Assembly (NCBI GenBank): GCA_047495785.1
Contig: JBLDXI010000004.1
Coordinates: forward strand, 496,001 to 560,000
DNA: 64,000 nt
Direction of reading: 5' to 3'
DNA from: Lepidodermella squamata
Lineage: Eukaryota; Gastrotricha
Shown here: positions 32,989 through 42,956 of the stretch, in pieces
Layout of the letters: the number at the start of each line of letters is the position of its first letter
Position numbering within the stretch: the stretch's first letter is position 1
Notes under the pieces: model-generated
What the model saw: the letters and a program-made list of their open reading frames with translations, nothing else
What the model was told of the DNA's origin: nothing
Database searches by the model: none
Made by a program: the position numbers and the translations under genes

Positions 32989-33649
32989 TCAATCCACCTC
33001 AATGATTTCCTTCAATGATGAGCTTGGCGGAACTCGACTATTCGAAGAAATATCCGAGACTAAAGAGCCCTTTAGCGAATTGTTTGCATGCGAAACTGTC
33101 GAGCTGGCTTTCATCGAAGGCCGCTTCCTGTGCTGATAGGCATGCTTGCTGAGTTGCGACACGTTGTCGAAACGCTGCGAACACGCGAAGCACGTAGCAG
33201 CGATTTTATCGAAATGGCGAGTTCGAACGTGATAGCGGAAGCCGTTGAAGGAATTATATACCTTTAGATTAGGACATTGCTCGCAGACGAATCCAATTTT
33301 TCGATGCTCTGCAGCACTGAGAAAACCAAAATTCAGATCGGAAAGTTGGAAAGTTTGAGAGTTGGAAAGGGGAGTGACCTATAGGGTAAACACAGGTCAA
33401 AAACAAGTCTGAGAAATAAAGTTTTACCAAAAGTGGAGGAGAATCAACATAGCAGGACGGTTTGAGTGGGATCTCCGCCGCTGGGTGAAAAGCTGAAAAT
33501 CTATCCGGGTTGGGTATGGCTGAGTTTTGCTTTGGTAACGGGTCAGCCCATGGAGCTATTGTGCTTATCGAAATTATTGTCGCTTTAGGCGAGGAACTGC
33601 CCTGTGGTAGCGGCTTATCCAACGGCGTCGAAACACTTTTGCTATTCAT
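32989..33649 (-). CDS. Two-finger C2H2 zinc-finger protein (copy 1)
   Basis: Exon 1 33649-33428 and exon 2 33378-32989, joined over a 49-bp intron in phase 0, give about 203 residues. Exon 1 is Ser/Pro-rich (ISISTIAPW, NPDRFSAFHPAAE). Exon 2 has two fingers: FVCEQCPNLKVYNSFNGFRY continuing to HVRTRH, and TCFACSQRFDNVSQLSKHAYQH, both C-x2-C...H-x3-4-H. A Ser-rich tail ends IIEVD. It is a nuclear nucleic-acid-binding protein by family. The exon 2 acceptor was chosen because the same position is kept in the copy at 46650-47275. It lies convergent to the lectin gene, as in the other units. Two fingers is a small number, so sequence-specific DNA binding is not certain. Confidence 0.75.
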
Positions 33650-34540
33650 GTTGTAACAATTTTTCTAGAAACAAGAGGCAAAAACGTAGTAGCATATCGA
33701 TAACTGTTACATTTGATGTTGCTGTTTATGGCACACGTATGGTAGATGAGGCATCAAAATAAATGTCAAGAATTTAACCAGAGAAAATTTCGAGATCATT
33801 AATCACGCATGAATATCTGGGACAACTATGAAAGTCCTCGAATAATTCCAAGAATAATTGAAATAATTTCAAGGTCTTAAATAATACACATGGCAGTGCG
33901 AAGTAAGAGGTAAGGTGATATTGCATTCCATTTTTTCAGATAGGGTGTCTATCGGAAACCTGCCTAAGAGTTTTACCAGAACTCTTTCCGATTTTTATCG
34001 TTTTCCGGTGTTGAGAAAGATTCTCGAAATTCCTAAATTCTGCTTCCAAGCTGAAAAAATATCACCAAATTGACATAATTTTTCCCTAAAATTTCTGGAA
34101 CCGGTTCACAAAATGGGTTCTCAAACGCATTTTCAGCCGGTGCCCAGAAGAATAAAGTGGGACGCAAGCGAAGCTAACGCTATTTGTGAAGATTTTTTCT
34201 AGGAATGGGATACAAAATGAACCACACATTCGTGTTTTATCATCAGGCGACCCCTTGCTGGCTCAGCGAAAAAGGTTAGAGAAGCGCCTGCATGGATTAT
34301 GACAACCAAAAAATTCTGTCAGACCTCATATTTGAGCATAAAAGCTCAAAAGGGAATCAAAAGAAAAGGAAGAAATCTGAACTTCAGCTTGATTTAAAAT
34401 CAAAATTTAAATGATGCCCCAAGATTATTGGTTTCTGCGAGCAATTATCGTGCCGCTCAATTGGCTTTTAATTCAGCGCAAGACCAGCGTAAATACGTGC
34501 TTTCCTAGTTTTTTCGACATTTTGCGTTTTACTACAAACA
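33650..34540. other. Intergenic, nothing recognised
   Basis: AT-rich sequence between the zinc-finger gene and the lectin promoter relic. No gene or repeat assigned. Confidence 0.4.
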
Positions 34541-34646
34541 TCACATGATTTCAAGCATTGTAACAGGACTTGCAGAAAAACAACACGCGATGTTTTCAAA
34601 CGTTTTTGAATGAGCGAAATCACCGAGTTGAACGTGTGCCGCGGAA
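34541..34646 (+). pseudogene. Promoter relic of a lost lectin gene copy
   Basis: It aligns to the region 5' of gene D (29742-29850). It is interrupted at 34646 by the CACTA element, and alignment resumes at 46304 with GGCC..TA.AAAAAC and ATTTAATCGA. No lectin exons follow; the downstream-duplication sequence starts near 46350, so the gene body is deleted. Confidence 0.7.
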
Positions 34647-35025
34647 CACTAGGAAAAAAGTAAAGCTTATTAGCTGATGATAATAAACCGAAGCTGGGTA
34701 ATCAGCCATGCCTGTCTGTGAGATAAAAAGATGCTAATAAACTGACAGCTTTTTAGCTAAATACCATTAATCATCATATTTTCCAGCTATTTTTCGCGGC
34801 TGAGCGAGACCAAGTGTTCACAATTATTGTCGGTATCGGAAATTCAGCTAAAAAGCTATTCCTAAAATAATTCCAAAAGGGTGTTGCGTTGCAGTTAAGC
34901 AGTGTGTTATGTAACAATCAGCCCCACTTTCACACTGAACGATTCAAAACCCAAGAATAAGCAGATCATTCAAAGTTATCTGGCTATAACAATTTTTGCA
35001 TTTTGATATTATCGTAATTTTCATC

Positions 35026-36927
35026 ATGGATCCTGACGTCATGAGTTCTCCTTTATTGACAGAGGCTCAGAAGCAGGCACTCTGCAAGAACCTAGCTGGT
35101 AAGGTGGCATTCGAGAGGCGAGCACTTTTTGTCATTTCGATCATTTTTCAGACAACTTTTTGACCCTCCGAAATTTGGCTAATGCCGATGACGGCACATT
35201 ACTGGGCATATTCAGCAATAACCACGGGCTTGTAGTTCTGGCCAAAAATGTTCGGGCCAATCTCGGGGCTCAACAGGTATTTATTTTATTTTATTTCACA
35301 TGTCATATTTTGATTTCGAAAATTTGTACGGCCCAAATTTGATATGGGCAATAATTTCCCTCTCAACTCTCAACTGAGTTTTCGCTTTAAAATGATGTGG
35401 AACAAAAATTCACCAAATCATGTTATTCTGATTGTGTCCTACTTGAATAATGAATTCGCCTAAAATTTCCGGGTATTTCGTGAAATTAAAAGAATTCAAA
35501 TTAATTACTAAAAAATTCCGCGCCAATTTTGGTCCCAAAGTATTTCCTGATGATTTATTAAAAAATCCTATTGAAATTTTAGGTAAATAAAAACAAATAA
35601 GGCAAAAATCTGGATATAGCTGCTCTGCGAAATTAACAATTTTCAGATTTAGAAATTCGAGTCTGAAATGATGAAGATGATGAAGAGACTTGGTTTTTTT
35701 GGCAGATTGCACCTGAACCATTCTCCTTTGCGGTACCGACCACATTATTTAGCCCGTTGTTGCAGAAAGAAATGTACACGTACAAGTGTTGTCAGGCTGG
35801 TTATGATGAGTTTTGCCAACTGTGTGCGAGAAACGTTATGGTCAACAATCCTTCCTTGAAATCGCTTAGCCCAGAACATGCCGACGTGGTGTTGACGGCA
35901 GTCAAGGCGGAGTTTACTTGGCTCTTTCAGTTTTCAGACCAGGAGGTAGAGTTTTCGTGATTTTTAGGTCGATCAAAATTAGTTGACCCTCATTTTTTGG
36001 CTCGCGATTGATACTTTTTTAATCTAAATGAAACCGATTTTCTGAACACGATCAGTCATTAGGATTTTTTCCTATTCCTTTAAAAAAAATTCCGAAACGT
36101 CGCACGTCGCGCAATTTTGAGTATACAGTTGAGCGACAAAATCTGTGGGTGGGATCAAAATTATTCGAAAATTCCTCAGATTAAAATTTGGGGCCAAATA
36201 ATTGTTGAATAATTAATTGAAATAATAATTGAAAAAATTTCTTCAACAAATTCGTCGCAAAATTCTAGAACAAATTGTTTTATAAAATTCTAAAAAAATC
36301 TTCGGCAAAATTCTCTAAACAATTCTTCAAAAAAACTTGAACAAAATTGCTTAAAAAATTCGGGAAAAAAAATTCTCGAATTAATTTCTTCTTAATTTTT
36401 TAATTTCCTGAAAAATTCAGCGAGTAAAGCGTTTATTTGAAATTAATTTTGTTTATCAAATCTTTTAATAATTTAATTTATTATTTTTGCAGAAACATTT
36501 TAAAGATAGAATTCGCAGCTATTTGAAAAACCATCTAAAAATAAAAAAACCGAAGCTCGAGCCGTCCACGAGTGCCGAACCAGTGCAGCCGGCCGCTCCT
36601 GGTTTGGAAGGAGAAGAAGGAGAAAACGAGGAAGAAGGTGAGGAAGGAGAGGAAGCATTTGGCCACCCTCCGCCAGGACCTGTACCTGTACCTGTACCTG
36701 TTAGTGCCACTGTGGCGCTGGAGCCAACGACAAGTTCGAACTTAACGATTCTCGTACCAGCCGGCGATGCTACGATTAGCAGCCGAACGCGTTCGGCAAG
36801 CGGCACATCGCCATCGACATCAAGGGTTGGAACTTCGTCAGCCAAGGATCAGTCGAAAAAACGCGTACGTGGTCCGGCGAAAGCTTCCCGAATCCCCGAT
36901 GAAAGTTTTCTCATCAAGAAAAAATGA
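35026..36927 (+). CDS. CACTA accessory protein (TnpA-like position), unknown fold
   Basis: Exons 35026-35098, 35152-35276, 35706-35945 and 36493-36927 give about 290 residues. The middle contains a cysteine group KCCQAGYDEFCQLCAR. The C-terminal exon is low-complexity: a KIKKPKLEPS basic segment, a Glu-rich stretch (EGEEGENEEEGEEGEE), a PVPVPVPV repeat, then a Ser/Thr-rich and basic tail (SKKRVRGPAKASR) that could be a nuclear localisation signal. The cysteine and basic segments suggest DNA or protein binding. It lies between the left terminus and the transposase, the place where CACTA elements keep a second gene. I recognise no named domain. Confidence 0.6.
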
Positions 36928-37100
36928 GTTTCACTTGAACTGATTGTTTTGTAGATAATGGAGAAAATTGATGTTAATCTAAATACCACACCTATAACAG
37001 CAATAGGAGCTATAGCTGGTTACTACAGTAGTGTAAATGCACTAAAATGAGGATTTTTGTTGCTCATAATATCATATCTTTTTTGTAGTTATTAATTAAT

Positions 37101-40100
37101 ATGGATAACCGCTATTATTGCCGCCGTTCGGAAGATTGCAATTATTGGACGTTTCGCAAGAGTACTCGGAACAAACACGAGACGGATTTGCACCCAACGC
37201 CTGATGAGCTGGAAACTAAAGCGAAAAGAGCACGCTTGACGGAATTCTTGGATCCCCCGCAAGATGAGAATGCCGAGCCAACAAATCAGCATCAGGCCGA
37301 GGAGCAATCAAACCCACTCAACTTGCGTTTGACACCATCAATTGACGACGAGCTACCGCCTGGGAGCGAACTTCTAGCTTGTCACAAAATAAACCAGAAA
37401 TTGCGTCGTGGCTATTTCGAAATGAAATATCGATTCCACCTACCGCTGAAGGCTATCAGCTACGTATTCGCTCTGATCGCTCAGCTGATCATGATTTTGT
37501 TATGCGTCTTTGTTCCACGCGAAAACGCGTTCACGTATAGCAGCGTGATATTTAAAGGCCTCACGAGTAATTACTACCGAGAAAAAACGATCCAGGTTTG
37601 TGAGAAATATTTATTTCCCTAATTTATTCGAAATTGGTGATTAAATTTATAATTAAATCTGACGTTATATATTTTTTGAATTTTTTTTCCGATTTTATTT
37701 TTTTAAATCCAGATTTTACTTTTTGAATTTTTCAAAGATGATTACATACTTCAACGAAATATTCTGTAAATGGGAAAATAAAAAGTAGAATCAAACTCCC
37801 ATAAAATCCCCGCTAATTTTTTACACGATAAGGTATGTTTTTATTTTTTTACTAGGAAATGCCAAGTACGATAACGATCGAGGAACTTTTCGATGGCAAA
37901 TGGCTTTACTTGGAAGTCACCTCGCAAGTTCGCCAAGCTATGGAAGCCAGCGATAAATTCCGCAATTTGCAGTTGAAAACGAGACTAGTGAGACCTCGAT
38001 TAGGTAATATTTGCGAAATATATTGACTTGCGGAAGAGTAATGAAATTACATAAAAAAATAGCTGCAAATAATAATTCTGAAATATTAGAATTCAAATTA
38101 TTAATTTCAGGTAATTTTGATTGATTTTTCTGCGCTGATTTTTGAGAGTGGAATGAACTTGGTCTCAGTCCGCCATGTTTAGGCGATTCGCTGTGATAAC
38201 TACTCACCACTCTTCACATATTAACCACTTCTTTACACATAACTGACTTTTTCACTACTTCCAACGGCGTTTCATCGCCTGAACACGGCTGGATTGTTCT
38301 GAGTTGTATTCCACGTATTCGTTTAGTTTTAAAATTTTAATGATCGAAGCGCATCAAATCGTAATTTCTTTTGATTCACGGCTTTTTCATTTGTTGATTC
38401 AGATGGGAAAATTTCGTCCGTTTTGGATGGCAGAAAGGTTCAATGGCTGCTCGAGCAAATCGAAGCTGACTATTGCGTTCTCATCATAGTTTATTACGAC
38501 GAATTTGTTGCTGGCTCGGCGATAGGCCCTTTTTTGAAGGGCACGAAGTTGGCGGCCTTTCACTGGTCTTATGTGGAAACACCTGAAGATTTGTCGACGT
38601 CTGATTCAGTCTTCAATTTAGCGCTGGCTAAATCGGCTGACTTGGGAACGGGAGCAGCTAAAACAGCGGGTATTTTCTCATTATTTTCAATTTTTTCAGT
38701 TGTTGAACTCCTGATTAAAATTTCAGCGTTGAACAAAGTCATCGCGAGACTGAATGAAGAAATCAATGAGGAGATTACAAGTCCTGCGTTTCCTGGTACC
38801 GTCCGAATTGTTCCAATTGGAAATGCGGCTGATTCGCCGGCGGCTCATGAAATCGGAGGATTCTTACTCGGTTTCAGCTTGGGCCGTGTACCATGTCGCA
38901 AATGCCTGACGGAAAGAGTCGATTTGGCTTCGACCACATCGAAACCTGAACTTCGAACATCTCAGTCGTGCGAAGACAGCGTCAACTACATCAACAGCAG
39001 CAAAAATGTGACTCAACGGCGCCAACGGTAAAAATTGCTGCTTTCTTTGAACTAAAAAATTTCGAAAATTCCAAACTTTTCAAATTCTCAGTGCGGCTAT
39101 CCAAAATTGATATTAGTATAATAAAAAATGAGAAAAATTTAGAAAAACAAAACTTCCTACGTATTGGGGTTTTTTAATGACTTCAAAAATAACAAATACA
39201 TATGTTTAATTTTTTCTGAGAAAATTCAAGCGTGTCCCATAAGTTTCGCGGCCATTTTTAACTTTGCAATTTCTTGTAGGAAATCCAACGAATTTCTCAA
39301 AATTGAACCTATCGGGAGAATCTTCCTTACTTTATCCGCGATTTTACCGAAGCCCATTCAGAAAGTATTTTCAAATTTGAATTTATGGAAATTCATTCCG
39401 ATTTCGAAAATTTTCCAAAAATTACAAAAAATTCTGTTTCAAATTAGGAAACTTCTTTTCATCAGTTTATCGATTATTTTTGACTAATTTATTCAGTGAA
39501 TTCATTTATTCAGTCCCTATTCAATTTTCCGTATCCGCAAATATTTTTCTGATCAAGATTTCAAAGGATTTTTATATTTTATAGGCAAACTGAGACGGGA
39601 ATGAGCGGAGGCAGATGTGCGTTGTTGGATACGGAATTTTTGGCCGAATTATTTCCAAGCTGCTTATTGTCCGATCTCCTCCATGACGTTGCTGAGGGCA
39701 TTTTTTTGTACAATCTGCTCATGGTTCTAGAAATTCTCAAAAGCGTCTATGGACTCTCAATTCCTGAATTCAATGCGCACATCAAGAAATTTCGTTGGGA
39801 TCGGCTCGCGAAGCACGAAGGAAAGCCTCTTGGCAATTTTAAAATTGATGCGAAGACGAAGAAAATATCTATCAATCTCAGCGGCGCTCAGTTGCGAACC
39901 CTGTGCTACAGGCTGTCATTTCTGCTGAGCAATTTCCCGCTTCGAAATGCTGAAAAGTTTTACAAATCGAAGCATTGGGTTGTTTTCCAGTCCGGCCTCA
40001 GATTGGGCGGCTATTTGTTTTCGCCGCTGTTTTACCCGAATGATTTGCGCGAATTGATGGCTCTTGTCGACGGCTACATCAAAAATCTCGTTTCGTTGTA

Positions 40101-41304
40101 TGGCACAGCGTTCATAAGAACAAAGCACCATTTCATGCGGCACTACGGTGATCAGATCGATGATTTCGGTCCAGCAATGTAAGCCATATACAATTATTTC
40201 AATTTAATTTAATTTAATTGAGAGTACCGTTCGAAGAAATTTCAATTTTTTTCTCAGGTCATTTCACGATAATTTCAATAAATTAAAATAAATATAGGAT
40301 TACAGGATATAGGATTTTAGGATAGTAAATTGAGAAAATTTCATTAGAAAAATCCTACTTAAAATAATAATTTTTGCAGTCTGGAGGTAACCGGTTTTTA
40401 ACACCATTTTCAACTTTTAACTTCTCGACTATTTTGAAAATTAAAAAAAAATCGGAAATACATTTTCAAACTTGATTTAATTTCAAAATAAATTCAAAAT
40501 TACTATCCGCCGTGTAAAAAAATTTTTCGCAACATTAAAGTGTCAAAATAAAACTTCACAAATGAAACCCGAAAATTGAAAAAATGAGCGATTTTTAGAG
40601 CGATTGACTCGTAAATTGCGTAGCTGACCTGAAAAATCACTTTTAAATTTTTCGGAAATTTTTCGGAAATTTAAGAAGGCTGTCCTAACTCATTTTCTTC
40701 ATTGTTTAGATTGCACGCGACTTTCAAGTTTGAGAGGAAATTTCAGGAGCTTAAGCGCTGCGTCAAGTCCTACAAAAATCTCAAATTATCCATGGCCAAC
40801 TATGCTTCTCAACAAACGACGGTCTTCCTCGAGAAGCTTGGCGAAGAGCCTCATATCGATGGTGGCCATGAACTTACACTCGATCAAGTTCATATTGGCG
40901 ATCGGTTCAAGAAGTCTCTCAATCTGCCTGGCCGCCTACATGTTTTTAACGAGTTGAGGTATCAAGGGGCATTCTATGCTGAAGGCATGGCCGTTCTCCT
41001 CAACCCAAGCAGCGACTGGTTCACCGATGATCACCATCCAAAGTTCGCCTTGATTTGTTTAATTCGGAAAATCGCTAGCAACGAAATAGAACTTCTGTTA
41101 AAGCCGTACAATAATATTAATATTACTACTTCTTACTCGAAAAAAATTGGACAATATGAGGTTAAGTATCCTCGTAATGTGACTTTTGTTTTGAAAAATC
41201 CGCGTGACCTTGAGCTGAAGAAAGCTTTCGCCGTGAGGAAATGTGACGGCAAATATTTTGTTATTTGTGATTCAATCCCTACGGGTCAATTCAAAAAAAA
41301 GTAA
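37101..41304 (+). CDS. CACTA/EnSpm-like transposase
   Basis: Six exons: 37101-37595, 37856-38003, 38403-38669, 38727-39027, 39585-40178 and 40710-41304. They total exactly 2400 nt, 799 residues. The N-terminus has a C2H2-like finger (YYCRRSEDC...KHETDLH). Exon 3 has the YYDEFVAGSAIGPFLKGTKL block with acidic residues of the catalytic region. Exon 4 has GFLLGFSLGRVPCRKCLTER. Exon 5 has LLSDLLHDVAEGIF and a RTKHHFMRHYGDQIDDFGPA block. Exon 6 starts LHATFKFERKFQELKR, matching the conserved tail. These motifs are typical of the widespread animal transposase proteins of the CACTA type. All splice sites are GT-AG and no internal stops were found, so it may be functional. It catalyses DNA cleavage and transfer in the nucleus. 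The superfamily is supported by the CACTA termini. Confidence 0.8.
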
Positions 41305-41329
41305 CACACGAAGTATAGTAAATGTTCAC

Positions 41330-41615
41330 AATGATGGCTGAATGAAGGTAGTACGAATGGAGAGAATACCGCCCTAATTTTTAGTTAATAGAATGATAGT
41401 TTTTATGTCCTGATATAAATGGCATGAAAATCGAGCTAAAAATATCCTGATTCGCATAAAAGTACACCTGATCCCATCCCTGAACGGGGCAAAATTACTG
41501 TTGAATATCAAGAAAAAATATTATAAATGCAAAGAAAATCTTTCGGGATATTTCATTTTTTTCACTGCTATTTTGATAAAAATAATATGAATTTTCATCT
41601 GGAAATGTGTTATTT
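41330..41615 (+). repeat. Dispersed repeat R1, copy 2
   Basis: Inverted copy of 29410-29695, directly after the transposase stop and inside the CACTA element. Confidence 0.8.
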
Positions 41616-42269
41616 ACGTCATAGTTTCCTGCTAGAAACAGCAGACTATATGATGTGTTGAGCCCTAGCTAACTCAAGCTCATGATCTATTCCCTTTTTA
41701 TGAATGCTCCCATCCAATTCTGAGATAAAGCTGGGTGGGATTCAATTTATTGAGAATAAGTATATGTTTTTAGTTGATTGGGCCTCACTTTTTGCAGAAT
41801 ATTTTATGGTGGCTTTGTCAAGTGATTTTTTTCAGCGGGCGAGCATATAAGAAACTGAATTTACAGTATCTTTTCTTATGTTTGACTGGTAAACAGCGGT
41901 TCGATTGACCTGATTTTTCGGCGATAAAAAAAGCAACTGAAGCAACTGAAGCAAAAAAGCAACTTCGAATTATACAATTCAGGCAGCCACGTACATTTAT
42001 GTTTGACGAATATTAAGTCGCACCAGTCGTGCCTTCGCATAAAAGTACTTGCGACCAAATTCGTGGCAAACATACAAGTACTATCCCAAAGGCCGAATAG
42101 GGCCTTGACATAAACTAATTCAATCTGGTAATGAGGCACTGTCGCGCCCACACATAAATATACTAGAATGAATTTGTTTATGTCTTAACCCTACTTGATT
42201 TTCTCGTTTTACCTGCGATTGAATATTAAATTTTCTGAGATTTGTTAAACATATTATTGAACCGAACAA

Positions 42270-42956
42270 ATGGCGAGCACGACTCTGCAAGCTAAACTGC
42301 TTAAAATGGCTGAAGACGAGGCAATTTGTGACTTGGTTAAGAAACTCGGATTTTCAGTGGCTTCGATGCTGAGTGACCTGATCTCCATCGAATCTGAAAG
42401 GAAAGACGAAATAATCACGGTAACCAAACAATATCAACAATTTGTTGACGAAGTCAAAGAAGATACTGCTTATGCGGCTGATAACGTGATCGACTCTGTC
42501 AAACAAGCGTCCTATGAGATCAGGAATGGCGGATGCCTGATCACCGCCGTCCACGAGGCCCTTTCCCAACGGGACAGGGCGAACAACATCGTTATCTCCG
42601 GACTGGAAGCGCCAGACGGTAATACCGTCATAGCCTTATCTGACCTGGTTGCAAATCTCGGCATCCTGAACTTCGATGTCAAAGAACGCATAATACGAAC
42701 GAACCTGATCACGAGGGAAAACCAAGATCCTAAAATTATTGTGCAGCTGAAATATGCCTCCGACAAACGTCTGTTTCTGGAAAAAGCCCCCCAACTTCGC
42801 AAAAAAGCTGGGTGGGAGTCTGTGTTCATTAGCAAGGACCTGACCCCTGCTCAAGCTAAGATCGAGTTTGAAAAACGGGAGCACAACAGACGCCAACGAT
42901 CGACTGGTGCGCCGGTAAAGAAAAACCTGGTACCTCCTCAACCGACATCACCTTAG
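42270..42956 (+). CDS. LINE ORF1 protein
   Basis: A 228-residue frame. The N-terminal half is helical and charged (ESERKDEIITVTKQYQQFVD) and likely coiled-coil. The second half resembles the RRM-like ORF1p core of jockey/CR1-type elements (NNIVISGLEAPDGNTV, PKIIVQLKYASDKRLFLEKA, GWESVFISKDLTPAQ). It has a basic C-terminus. It would bind the element RNA. The stop is a single TAG, and the same frame stays open afterwards into ORF2. Nested inside the CACTA element. Confidence 0.75.
   Translation: MASTTLQAKLLKMAEDEAICDLVKKLGFSVASMLSDLISIESERKDEIITVTKQYQQFVDEVKEDTAYAADNVIDSVKQASYEIRNGGCLITAVHEALSQRDRANNIVISGLEAPDGNTVIALSDLVANLGILNFDVKERIIRTNLITRENQDPKIIVQLKYASDKRLFLEKAPQLRKKAGWESVFISKDLTPAQAKIEFEKREHNRRQRSTGAPVKKNLVPPQPTSP

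Noticed and set aside
36487-36927. Reading the Glu-rich exon as an independent gene
   Set aside because: It has a good acceptor at 36491-36492 and continues in frame from three upstream exons, so it is the last exon of the CACTA accessory gene.
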